From NCBI GenBank assembly GCA_019359495.1, contig JAHHHF010000113.1, positions 1 to 52,417 on the forward strand: a stretch of 52,417 nucleotides of DNA, in the 5' to 3' direction. The notes under the pieces were generated by a model. That model searched no databases. It had not been told where the DNA came from and saw nothing but the letters and a program-made list of their open reading frames with translations. Position numbers and translations under genes: made by a program. Below, in pieces: positions 1 through 8,200 of the stretch; position 1 is the stretch's first letter; each line of letters starts with the position of its first letter. Origin of the DNA: Goleter apudmare HA4340-LM2. GTDB lineage: Bacteria > Cyanobacteriota > Cyanobacteriia > Cyanobacteriales > Nostocaceae.

Positions 1-75
1 AAACTGTTCTGGTATACAATCATTTTTATTTGGGGTCATACTTCAAACTGCTGAAATTGTTGTGCAATATGCATT

Positions 76-585
76 TTGGCAGTTTTTGACCCCTGTTTCT
101 TCAAGCTTTGTGAGAAATCCGGGTTTACTCATGTCACTCTCTCGGTGCTGTTTATTATCTATTCACAGCTTATACTGAGAGAGCTTTTTTACACCCTTTC
201 CGACTTTTCAAACATCCTCTTAGATGAAACTGAGCCAGAGCAGTGGGTGAAATATACTGCTTATGACTTTTTTACTGAAGAAGAGAAGCGACAATTTAAT
301 CCTGATGGTTCTTTCAGACCAGAGTATGTTGAATACGCTTGTAGTATTGGTATTAGCGAGGAAGCCCTTGAGGAGATAGAGCGCCGAAAAAAAATTGATG
401 TACAAAACTATAATGAAGTGTCTGCTCGATATGCGGAACAGGGTATAAATTTTGGCGAACAGCAGATGCAAGCAAGAATTGCTGACAGCAAAAGCTATCT
501 GCAACGTAGAGAGCAGATGAAGAAAGACTTGCGTAATTTTGAAGATGTTGATAGCTTGCCTTTTGATAAAGGCACACCGTATTAG
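76..585 (+). CDS. Unrecognised protein, start uncertain
   Basis: Open frame of 169 codons beginning with TTG; I recognise no family. The first ~45 residues are hydrophobic and may not be translated. From about residue 50 the protein is acidic and charged (LLDETEPEQW, then FTEEEKRQFNPDGSFRPEY) and looks like a genuine soluble protein: a helical, Glu/Arg-rich C-terminal half with no Cys cluster and no catalytic motif I can name. The start could instead be an internal GTG, or the gene may be the 3' part of something truncated at the left. It lies next to a toxin-antitoxin pair and a relaxase, so it may be plasmid or integrative-element cargo. The two minus-strand frames over it look like shadows. 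Confidence 0.35.
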   Translation: MAVFDPCFFKLCEKSGFTHVTLSVLFIIYSQLILRELFYTLSDFSNILLDETEPEQWVKYTAYDFFTEEEKRQFNPDGSFRPEYVEYACSIGISEEALEEIERRKKIDVQNYNEVSARYAEQGINFGEQQMQARIADSKSYLQRREQMKKDLRNFEDVDSLPFDKGTPY

Positions 586-747
586 GATGGAGGCAATTAA
601 CCAGGGAGACATCATTTGTAGCCACTAAGAGTCCTCTTAAAGCGGATTCTAGGAGCTAATTAAGTGATGGTGGTAGTGAAAAAAAGTATAATTTTAGATT
701 GATTTTGCTTTGAGGCTTACATCAAAAGATATAATTCGTTCTAAAAC

Positions 748-1071
748 TTACTCGTAATGCGTCCACATCCGAATTATCTTAACTACTTGCTCGGATTCGA
801 TTACCTCATATACCAAACGATGCTGTATATTTATCCTGCGAGAATAAGCACCTGATAAGTCACCAACCAGCTTTTCATAAGGCGGAGGATTTTGAAAAGG
901 ATTTTCTTCAAGAACTGCAAGTAATTCCTCCGCTTTTTCCTTCAAATTACTAGAAGCTAACTTCTTCGCGTCTTTTTGCGCTTGTCTTGTATAAACTAAC
1001 TTCCAACTCACCCCTTCGGGGTTCGTCAGCCGCTCATGGGGGAAACCCCCAAGACCACGCTGACTCACCAA
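748..1071 (-). CDS. yoeB: YoeB/Txe-family mRNA interferase toxin
   Basis: Small RelE-superfamily toxin. From residue 22 (SWKLVYTRQAQKDAKK) to the C-terminus (RLVYEV then VKIIRMWTHYE) the sequence matches the Txe/YoeB layout of ~85 residues: an N-terminal strand, two Lys-rich helices, the LVGDLSGAYSRRINIQHRLVY core, and terminal HY residues typical of the active site. Members cleave mRNA at the ribosome and are neutralised by the YefM partner encoded just upstream, whose stop codon overlaps this start (TGGTGA). The frame opens with TTG then GTG. Residues 2-21 are not part of the family; they come from a 57-bp repeat insertion that duplicated the GTGAGT start region. Translation could restart at the second GTG (1009-1011), giving the ancestral protein. 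Activity is unknown. Confidence 0.85.
   Translation of the reverse strand: MVSQRGLGGFPHERLTNPEGVSWKLVYTRQAQKDAKKLASSNLKEKAEELLAVLEENPFQNPPPYEKLVGDLSGAYSRRINIQHRLVYEVIESEQVVKIIRMWTHYE
1012..1068. repeat. 57-bp repeat inserted at toxin start, with 6-bp target duplication
   Basis: The hexamer GTGAGT (minus strand) occurs at 1063-1068 and again at 1006-1011. Between the copies lies a GC-rich stretch with a perfect GGGGG-AAA-CCCCC hairpin, of the kind dispersed in Nostocales intergenic regions. The unit including one hexamer copy is 57 bp, exactly 19 codons, so the toxin frame is kept. This is what a small mobile repeat with a 6-bp target duplication would leave. Confidence 0.7.
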
Positions 1072-1310
1072 TCTAACTCCCCATCACATTCTTCAATAGG
1101 AGTTGCTAACCCTTCTTTTATAGATTCTCGCATTCCAGGGACAGATAATAAGTAAAGAGTTTCCTGAATAGCAGACCAGTCTTTTTCGGCAAGCAGAATC
1201 GCATTACCACGCTCACCCTGAATAATAACGGGTTTACCCTGCTGTGAAACTTGGTCGATTAGCTTTTGTAAATTATTTTGAGCGTCGTTGACGGGAAGCA
1301 AAGACATCAT
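1065..1310 (-). CDS. yefM: Phd/YefM-family antitoxin
   Basis: 81-residue antitoxin partner of the YoeB-like toxin. The N-terminus (SLLPVNDAQNNLQKLIDQV) is the Phd/YefM DNA-binding fold: a short strand, then the 'ar-xNLxxLIdxV' helix. It continues with VIIQGERGNAILLAEKDW, the conserved middle of the family. The acidic tail (EECDGELDW) is the usual toxin-binding part. The stop overlaps the toxin start, as is normal for co-translated pairs. The family binds its own promoter, which here should lie in 1311-1457, a stretch where I see no gene. Confidence 0.88.
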   Translation of the reverse strand: MMSLLPVNDAQNNLQKLIDQVSQQGKPVIIQGERGNAILLAEKDWSAIQETLYLLSVPGMRESIKEGLATPIEECDGELDW

Positions 1311-1457
1311 GCTTTTTTTGACTCACGATAACTTTACTCTAGCTGATCTACGAACTTATGCAATCAAAGTTGGCTTCACGGCGCACAAAAGATACTTAAT
1401 ATTTACTCAAAAATTCATTTTGCACCACTCCAGAGCTTCAATTAGCCATTAGCTTGT

Positions 1458-2750
1458 CTACTCCATATCCACTTGCTTTTCGTGTTCTTGCTGTTGGCTT
1501 TTCATCAACAGCAACGCCTTCAGTCTCTCCAGCCTCACCCAATCCTCTTTTGTCAACCCTTTGTCCTCTGCATCAGCGCTAGCATTAAGGGGAATTTCTG
1601 CAATTTCCTCTCCATTCTTGCGTCTTAGTTGAAGAAGATTTCTGTCTAGCTGAAGGTCGTAGTACTCTCCTGAATACGTTTTTGGTTGTCCGACTTTGTG
1701 CCAAAATAGCCGGATAATGGGACTGATGCTGCTGGCATAGTTTTGTTGCTGAGTTGCCTCCTGGGGTGCTGCATCTACGCCCGTTGTAGACATCGCCGTT
1801 GCTACTTCCTCACTGGGGGGCGATACTTCCACTAATTGCTCGGTAGCATCTGGTAGCAATTCAACCAAGTCTCTAGCAGCGCACGCATGTATTGCAGGCA
1901 AATCCCGTTTTGGGTCATAAGAAACACCACGTTTTTTTTGAAGACCAGGAAAGCTGTATGCTGACCCTAGCCTATTACCAGCCACCTTCACCCCATTCAT
2001 CTCAAAGGCGATCGCTTCTTTAAACAACCCCCTGCTGCTAAACTGTGGATGAACCAAAACACCATGCTGCTGTAGTCTGCTAATCAACTCGGTAACAGTG
2101 GGTTGGTCTAATGTTGCTTCATCAATGATGTCAGCTAGCAGTTGGGTAACAGGTGGTTTGTTGCTTGTGTGGTGTTTCTGCTTCTGGGTTTGGGCGCGAC
2201 GGTCAGTTACTGTAGCTTTAATGCCATACTCCTGTTGAACTTGAGTAGCAACCCTTTGGCTACTACAGGGGGCAGCTGACAAATTAAACTGCTTCTCCAA
2301 CTGTCGCACTACCACCTCACTGCGACGGTAGTCCCAGGAGTCTGACACAACTGAAGAGTCCATGCGAATGCGAGAAGCAATCATATGGATGTGTTCGTGG
2401 TCAGTGTCGTGGTGACGGGCAATCACGTACTGGCTTTGATTTAGTCCTTCACCCAGGAATTTCATCTCAAAGAGCCAGCGCTGGGCAACCTCTGCGTACT
2501 GCTCATCGTTCAAATGCTCGTGGTATTCCCCTTTTTCATGGGATGCGTCGCGGTGGGGTATAGAGAGAATAACGTGAGCGCAGGCGCGTTGCAGCAGTGG
2601 TCGCATTCTTCTTGCAGCACCAAATTCTTTAGCTAACTGCCTGGGTGTAGTGCCGCCCATGTTGCTATCGATAATAGTGGCTTTCTCTTTGCCTAGCACA
2701 TAGTCTAGGGTGGAACGGAAGCTTTGGTTCTTAAACTGCTTGCCAATCAC
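1458..2750 (-). CDS. Relaxase/mobilization nuclease (PF03432 type)
   Basis: About 430 residues. Relaxases nick the plasmid transfer origin through a tyrosine and bind metal with a His triad. Seen here: an N-terminal IGKQFKNQSFRSTLDYVLGK region containing a candidate catalytic Tyr, and the motif RHHDTDHEHIHMIASR, the HxDTDHxHxH metal-binding motif of this class. The C-terminal half (Gln-rich linker, then LFWHKVGQPKTYSGEYYDLQ) resembles cyanobacterial plasmid relaxases. I chose the GTG at 2748-2750 rather than the upstream ATG at 2792, because AGGAG lies 5 bases before the GTG and homologues usually begin M-I-G-K-Q. No MobC-like accessory gene is obvious; the divergent HTH gene might serve that role or regulate. 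It indicates plasmid or integrative-element origin for this flank. Confidence 0.85.
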   Translation of the reverse strand: MIGKQFKNQSFRSTLDYVLGKEKATIIDSNMGGTTPRQLAKEFGAARRMRPLLQRACAHVILSIPHRDASHEKGEYHEHLNDEQYAEVAQRWLFEMKFLGEGLNQSQYVIARHHDTDHEHIHMIASRIRMDSSVVSDSWDYRRSEVVVRQLEKQFNLSAAPCSSQRVATQVQQEYGIKATVTDRRAQTQKQKHHTSNKPPVTQLLADIIDEATLDQPTVTELISRLQQHGVLVHPQFSSRGLFKEAIAFEMNGVKVAGNRLGSAYSFPGLQKKRGVSYDPKRDLPAIHACAARDLVELLPDATEQLVEVSPPSEEVATAMSTTGVDAAPQEATQQQNYASSISPIIRLFWHKVGQPKTYSGEYYDLQLDRNLLQLRRKNGEEIAEIPLNASADAEDKGLTKEDWVRLERLKALLLMKSQQQEHEKQVDME

Positions 2751-2885
2751 GGGGACTCCTGTTTGCGTAGACGTGCAGGGTCTTTCATACAACTTGTGCT
2801 GCTTTTTACTTGGAATTATACAATTCCTCTCACTAGAACACTGCTAAAGGCGATCGCTCTTTCCAGTATCATAACTCTAAATAAT

Positions 2886-2920
2886 GTTGTCGCCTGTGCA
2901 TTATTGGAGTTGTCACTATG
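2886..2920 (+). promoter_or_regulatory. Motif copy 1, upstream of HTH gene
   Basis: Composite of GTTGTC (2886-2891), GTGCATTATT (2896-2905) and GTTGTCAC (2909-2916), running directly into the ATG of the HTH gene. The same three blocks with nearly the same spacing recur right after that gene. It could be an operator for the HTH protein or an element end; the function is inferred only. Confidence 0.45.
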
Positions 2921-3247
2921 ATTGCAGCCAAAACGCCCACTAGAGGACACTGGGAACTGTTTGAGATTTATAAAGCTAAGGTTGCTATCAAAATGGAGCC
3001 TGAAGAGTTCCTGGGACATTGGGCTGTAAATTACGAAGAACTTGGTGAGTTGTGCGGACGCTCTAAAAGTACGGTAGCTCATTGGTTTTCCCAAGGAGAA
3101 CATCGCAGGGAACCAAGTGAAGCTGACAAGCGCAGACTGGCAGAAATTCATGCTATCTGGAGTCAATTTGAAAATGAACCTACTCACCTCAGAGAAATCT
3201 GGGCGAGAAAACGCCGCCGCAAGCACGATACGGAATGTAATATTTAG
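2918..3247 (+). CDS. Small helix-turn-helix protein
   Basis: 109 residues. The middle (YEELGELCGRSKSTVAHWFS) is a clear helix-turn-helix: ELGELCGRS as the first helix and turn, STVAHWFSQG as the recognition helix. The C-terminus is strongly basic (IWARKRRRK). It sits divergent from the relaxase and is flanked on both sides by the same composite motif, so autoregulation, or binding to a transfer origin or element end, is plausible. I do not recognise a named family. The ATG lies immediately after motif copy 1, leaving no room for a Shine-Dalgarno sequence other than the motif itself. Confidence 0.7.
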   Translation: MIAAKTPTRGHWELFEIYKAKVAIKMEPEEFLGHWAVNYEELGELCGRSKSTVAHWFSQGEHRREPSEADKRRLAEIHAIWSQFENEPTHLREIWARKRRRKHDTECNI

Positions 3248-3285
3248 TTGTCATCGGTGCATTATTTAGTTGTCACCATGACAAC
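3247..3285 (+). promoter_or_regulatory. Motif copy 2, with GTTGTC/GACAAC palindrome
   Basis: Repeats the blocks GTTGTC (3247-3252), GTGCATTATT (3257-3266) and GTTGTCAC (3269-3276) of copy 1. The second half extends to the palindrome GTTGTCACCATGACAAC (3269-3285). It overlaps the end of the HTH gene and lies ~50 bp before the next gene. Confidence 0.45.
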
Positions 3286-3337
3286 AGTGGTTTTATTGTG
3301 TGTAATAGCTATTCCTGCTCAAAACAGGTAAATCATA

Positions 3338-3589
3338 ATGACCACTAACTTTCTATCCAGTGCCGACGACCCGAATACACCTGTCCCCAGTAAAACTGCC
3401 GACAAAACCGCTCCTCTCAGAGAACCGCTAAAACATTTGTTAATTGGCTCTCCCAAAGCTGTGACAGGCACTATTCACTACCTACAAGTCCTTGGTTATG
3501 CGGATGTTGGAGACTGGAGTCCCCTGTTACCAAGCCCCAACCCAGGCGAAGTTATGAGTATCCTCAGCCGTCAGATTTTGGTGCAATAA
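3338..3589 (+). CDS. Small conserved cyanobacterial protein, function unknown
   Basis: 83 residues. A variable Pro/Thr/Lys-rich N-terminus is followed by a compact block (HLLIGSPKAVTGTIHYLQ then LGYADVGDWSPLLPSPNPGE). I recognise this as a widespread small cyanobacterial protein type with no assigned function. No signal peptide or membrane segment is present. A weak AGGT lies ~8 bases before the ATG, and a clear Rho-independent terminator follows 29 bases after the stop, so it is probably the end of a transcript that may include the HTH gene. Confidence 0.7.
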   Translation: MTTNFLSSADDPNTPVPSKTADKTAPLREPLKHLLIGSPKAVTGTIHYLQVLGYADVGDWSPLLPSPNPGEVMSILSRQILVQ

Positions 3590-3617
3590 CTGTTACTGCC
3601 ACACTCAGTAGTTCACG

Positions 3618-3639
3618 CCCCCAACTTACTGGGGGTTTT
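3618..3639 (+). terminator. Rho-independent terminator
   Basis: Stem CCCCCA (3618-3623) and TGGGGG (3630-3635) with a 6-base loop, followed by TTTT. It closes the small-gene transcript upstream. The rest of 3640-3894 contains no gene I can support. Confidence 0.7.
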
Positions 3640-3754
3640 GTGCGTGTAAAGTTTCTGGTAGCGGCTTGTCACCAGCAGTCCATGTGCGGGGCTGGAACAA
3701 AGCGAGGGATAGTTTGAGCATTTATGCTTAAAAAAATAGCTTTGTTAGGACTGT

Positions 3755-3767
3755 CCGTTCGCTGATT
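3755..3767. repeat. 13-bp direct repeat flanking the IS remnant (left copy)
   Basis: CCGTTCGCTGATT at 3755-3767 is repeated exactly at 4526-4538, where it is also coding sequence of the MFS fragment. The two copies bracket the broken transposase, as expected of a target duplication or of a deletion between short homologies. Confidence 0.5.
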
Positions 3768-3894
3768 TTGAGGTGGTAAGAGGAATTAAAAGCTTAAAGA
3801 GAAAGGAGTCAGACAATGTTTGAACTTTTGGGAGATGAGAGGCTGAATACAGGTAATGTGAAGACAAGCTAATAGACAGTTTCAGGGTGCATCG

Positions 3895-4540
3895 ATGAGT
3901 GAGGTAGAGGTAAAAATAAGTTCCGAACGGATAGACGATATTCCATTAATAGTGGAATGGCTCAAACAGATACAAATAAGTAAATATATAGACCAAAAGC
4001 TATCAAAACCGCACGGAAACCACCGAGGTCTAAGTTATGGTCAATTAATTAAGTGTATTACTATTGACATACATAATCACGCAATCAGACCATCGGCTAT
4101 GTGCAGTAGAAGCGTGGGTAAAGGCACATCAGCATCGCCAGTTACTAGCAACGCTAGACCCAATGGGAATGCCCTTAGTCAGTGCCACGCTCGAAGGCAA
4201 TGGAGCTGATGACCCATTATATTTTCCGACTTGGGAAAAAATCGTGAAGGTAATTGGACATAAAAAGTTTGTCTTCATTGCCGATTGTAAAGCAGGCTCT
4301 ATTGCAACTCGAGGGCAAATCGCAGCCAATGGCGGAATTTATTGTGTTCCCATACCCATGAGTGGACAAAACCCCCAATACCTCAAGCAATGGGTACTTG
4401 ACCCACCCTCAGAAATTGTGGATATTTGTTTACCTCAACCAGGAGCAGAAGAAAATCTCGTGGGCAAGGGTTTTGAGGTCGAATTAGGGAAATTGTGGTT
4501 GAACCAACAAACCAATCAATGCTACCCGTTCGCTGATTGA
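3895..4540 (+). pseudogene. IS1634-type (DUF4277) transposase, broken
   Basis: Remnant of a DDE transposase. Codons from 3895 encode the N-terminal DUF4277-like block (ERIDDIPLIVEWLKQIQI, then HRGLSYGQLIK). A frameshift around 4045-4063 moves the continuation (TYIITQSDHRLCAVEAWVKA) to another frame. Directly after KAHQH it jumps to RQLLATLDPMGMPLVSATLE, leaving out a stretch present in full-length relatives. It then runs through IADCKAGSIATRGQIAANGG and stops at LNQQTNQ, well short of the family's usual length. The element is therefore frameshifted, internally deleted and 3'-truncated, and cannot be active. Its right edge coincides with the MFS remnant. Confidence 0.85.
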
Positions 4541-4796
4541 GCAGGTAGTTTCGGCGATCGCTGTCTTGATAGCAGGGCCCCTGGCTGACTATGTTTTTGA
4601 ACCGGCAATGATGCCAGGGGGTAGTCTAGCACCCATTTTTGGCAGGGTACTTGGCACGGGTGTTGGCGCGGGGATGGCACTTTTATATGTTATTACCTCA
4701 ATCTGCTTATTAATGCTTGGTTTTGGGGTGTATGCCTTCCGTCTGTTGCGTGATGTGGAGGACATTGTGCCAGATCATGATGCCAGCGCTGGGTAG
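4527..4796 (+). pseudogene. 3' fragment of an MFS transporter
   Basis: Only the last ~90 residues remain: RSLIEQVVSAIAVLIAGPLA, DYVFEPAMMPGG, then a hydrophobic helix (GAGMALLYVITSICLLMLGF) and a polar tail RLLRDVEDIVPDHDA. This is the C-terminal end of a DHA-type major facilitator. The frame is open across the junction with the transposase remnant, and its first codons are the right copy of the 13-bp direct repeat. No upstream part of the transporter is in the window. MFS pumps often accompany NRPS clusters, so this may be the relic of the cluster's exporter; that link is inference. Confidence 0.75.
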
Positions 4797-4882
4797 CCAG
4801 TAGTGCTGTGTATTCTTGAGATTTTTCTTTTAGTACACTGTTCTTTATATTTTCTCGCATTTATTAATTTTATGTAATATTC

Positions 4883-4917
4883 TTGACAAGGATAAGAGCA
4901 TAATGATAATTATTATC
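4883..4917 (+). promoter_or_regulatory. Sigma70-type promoter overlapped by a Fur box
   Basis: TTGACA (4883-4888), a 16-base spacer and GATAAT (4905-4910) make a near-consensus promoter. CATAATGATAATTATTATC (4899-4917) matches the 19-bp Fur consensus GATAATGATAATCATTATC at 17 positions and covers the -10. A repressor bound there would block the promoter. It points at the NRPS operon starting at 5266, with no other gene between on the plus strand. Confidence 0.75.
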
Positions 4918-5265
4918 AATGTCAAGCTATTAACAACAAGACTTATAAACCCTAGTAGCTGATCAGAAACTTCTAATTAAAAAATAGCGAGTAGCTTTTT
5001 GTGGGATGTTGCCTCTAGCCCGCCTAAGAAGCAAAGCAGATATCTTGTCTGCACCACAATCAGTTATGACTTTTTCGTCAATTAAAGTAACAGATTTTGG
5101 GCATGAATTTGTAGAAAAATTTTCTAGCTGACTAGATTTTGGAGACATAAAAGCTAGTGACACAAAAGCCTGATAAGAGGCAAAAGACCTCTCATGTTTT
5201 TTATGTGTAACTCCAAACATTAGTAATTGAAGCATCTTGCTCATATTCATAACTATAAGTAGTAA
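4918..5265 (+). other. Long untranslated leader of the NRPS operon
   Basis: About 345 bases separate the promoter from the first NRPS codon. No plus-strand gene is seen. A minus-strand frame (4963 to about 5250) encodes a basic ~95-residue peptide (ending ARGNIPQKATRYFLIRSF) with no Shine-Dalgarno and no family I know; it is not supported as a gene. I see no known riboswitch class. Confidence 0.4.
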
Positions 5266-8200
5266 ATGGTGGTACAAATGGGCAAACAACTTCTAGAGCT
5301 ACCAATTGATTTTTCTAATTTTGGAGAAATTCTTCGTTTTCGAGCGAGCGAACAGCCCAAACAGAAAGCCTATTCTTTTTTGCTTGATGGAGAAACAGAA
5401 GAAGCCCATTTGACCTATCAGGAACTCGATTGTCAAGCTCGAACTATTGCTGCTTTGCTTCAAAGTTGCGGAGTTAGTGGAGAGCGTGCCCTGCTACTCT
5501 ACCCGCCAGGCTTGGAATACATTGCTGCCTTTTTTGGGTGTCTGTACGCTGGAGTCGTTGCCGTCCCCGCTTATCCACCTCGGCTGAATCGACCCATACC
5601 CAGACTAGAGGCTATTGTGGCTGACGCACAAGCAACTGTGGTGCTGACAACTACAAAAATTCTGACTCAGATAGAGCATCAATGGCTGCAAACTCCAAAC
5701 CTCAAGTCCATGCAGTGGCTAGCTACCGATAATATTCCTACTGGACTAGAAGACAGTTGGCAGGAAATTGCATCCACAAGCGATACCTTAGCTTTTCTAC
5801 AATACACATCAGGTTCTACTGGCACACCTAAAGGGGTAATGGTTAGTCATGGCAATCTTCTGCATAACCAGCGGATAATACAGCAAGCTATGGGGCATAG
5901 CTCGAAGACCATCTTTGTAGGTTGGCTGCCTCTGTTTCATGATATGGGACTCATTGGGAATATGCTTCAGCCTCTGTACTTAGGCATACCCTGCATTCTC
6001 ATGTCTCCAGTAGCTTTTCTCCAGCGTCCCCTACGTTGGCTACAGGCGATTTCCCGATATCAAGCGACTACTAGCGGTGGGCCTAATTTTGCTTACGATC
6101 TTTGTGTGAGCAAGATTACTCCCGAACAGCGAGCTACTCTTGACCTAAGCAGTTGGGAAGTCGCCTTCAACGGAGCGGAACCTGTCCGTGCCCAAACCCT
6201 GGAACGTTTTGCGGCAACTTTTGCATCCTGTGGCTTTCGCCGCGAAGCTTTCTACCCCTGTTACGGTATGGCCGAAACCACCTTGATTGTTTCTGGTGGT
6301 TTCAAGACAGCCCCACCAGTACTGCAACCCTTCGAGCAAATAGCACTGGCTCAAAATCAAGTCGTCCCAACTGTTGGAGAGGAGGTTGGGGAAAAGACAC
6401 TAGTCTCTTGTGGTCAACCGCTACAGGATATGCAGATTGTGATTGCTCATCCCGATACTTTGACCCGTTGCAGTAGTAATGAAGTGGGTGAGATTTGGGT
6501 AGCAGGTTCGAGCGTAGCCCAAGGATACTGGAATCAGACAGAGCAGACACAGCAGACTTTCCGAGCCTACCTCAAGGATACTGGAGACGGCCCGTTTCTG
6601 CGTACTGGCGACTTGGGATTTTTGTACCAGGGTGAACTGTTCATTACTGGTCGCCTCAAAGACTTAATTATCATCCGGGGTCGTAACCATTACCCTCAAG
6701 ATATTGAAAAAACAGCAGAACAGAGCCACTCAGCACTGCAATCAAGCAGTAGTGCAGCATTTTCTGTTGAGGTTGCTGATGAAGAGCGATTGGTGCTGGC
6801 GATAGAGGTGAAACGCACTTATCTTAAGAACCTGGATGTTAATGAGGTCATTAGAGCCATCCGTCAGGCAGTAGTGGAAGAACATGAACTGCAAGTTTAT
6901 GCGGTGTTATTGCTCAAGACTGGGAGCATCCCAAAAACTTCGAGTGGCAAGATCCAACGTCACGCTTGTCGAGTTGGGTTTCTCGATCGCAGCCTCGATG
7001 TTGTCGGCAGCAGCATTTTGTCACAATCTAATTCTACAGTCAGTTCCCTAACCTGTGAAGCCCTGTTGGCATTAGAACCAGAAGAGCAACAGCAACAGTT
7101 AACTTCTTATTTGCAGGAGCTAGTGGCTCAAGTTCTCAAATTAGCTCCGTCGCAGTTGGATTATCAGCAGCCTTTGAGTACTGTAGGTATCGATTCCTTA
7201 ATAGCTATTGAACTCCAGAACAGCATCGAAACTAAACTGGGTGTAGTATTGCCAATGGCTAATATCCTAGAAGGTTCTTCGATCGCAGAACTAGCGAGCG
7301 CACTACTTACCCAGCTAACAGAACCCTTACACTCCCTTAAGATCGCTTTAGCTCCAGAGAGGGAAGTTGTCACTGAGTATCCCCTTTCATCTGGTCAGCA
7401 GGCTTTGTGGTTCCTGCATCAGCTCTCACCCGAAAGCCATGCCTACAATATTGTCAATGCTGTACGCCTGCATGGCGAACTCGATATTGCTGCCCTGCAA
7501 CGTGCATTTCAAATGCTAGTTGAGCGACATCCTTCCTTGCGAACCACCTTTATTGCCTCACAAGGAAAAGCTACACAGTATATTCACGAACATTTAGAGG
7601 TTTGTTTTCAGCATGATGATGCTTCGATCTGGAGTGAGGAATTCCTAGAAAACCGCTTAATCACAGAAGCACATCGCCCCTTCAATTTGGAAACTGGCCC
7701 CTTACTCAGGGTAAATTTGTTTACTCGGTTAGCTAATGAACATATTCTATTGCTAGCTGTACACCATATCGTTGCTGACTTCTGGTCTTTAACAATACTT
7801 GTAGATGAGTTGGGAGTTATCTATCAAGCACAAAAAGCTGGCAAGCAACATACCCTCATCCCCCTAACGTTACAGTACACTGACTATGTTCGTGCTTGGG
7901 CAGAAGCGATGCCTGCGGCGGGCTTTCCTGCGGAACGCTGCGCGAACGCCAACGCTAGTCCGGCAGGTGAGAGGCTTTGGGCATACTGGCAGAAACAACT
8001 CTCAGGTGAGCTGCCAGTTCTGAATTTACCTACTGACCGACCTCGACCACCCGTGCAAACTTATCAAGGGGCTTCGCAGTTATTCAAACTGAATGCAGAT
8101 TTAACACAAAAACTCAAAGCTCTCAGTCAGGCTAACAGTGCTACCCTCTATATGACCTTGCTAGCAGCTTTTCAAGTCCTGCTCTACCGTTTATCAGGTC

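Noticed and set aside
220-625. Two minus-strand frames over the first ORF
   Set aside because: Cys/Leu/Ser-rich shadow-like translations; the plus-strand frame has the more protein-like composition.
2751-2792. Upstream ATG at 2792 as the relaxase start
   Set aside because: The GTG at 2750 has AGGAG at ideal spacing and gives the usual M-I-G-K-Q beginning.
4566-4796. A complete small membrane protein starting at TTG 4566
   Set aside because: The frame is open further upstream and the sequence is the C-terminal end of an MFS transporter, so it is a fragment.
4963-5289. Minus-strand 108-codon frame as a gene
   Set aside because: No ribosome site, no recognisable family, and it overlaps the leader and start of the NRPS operon.
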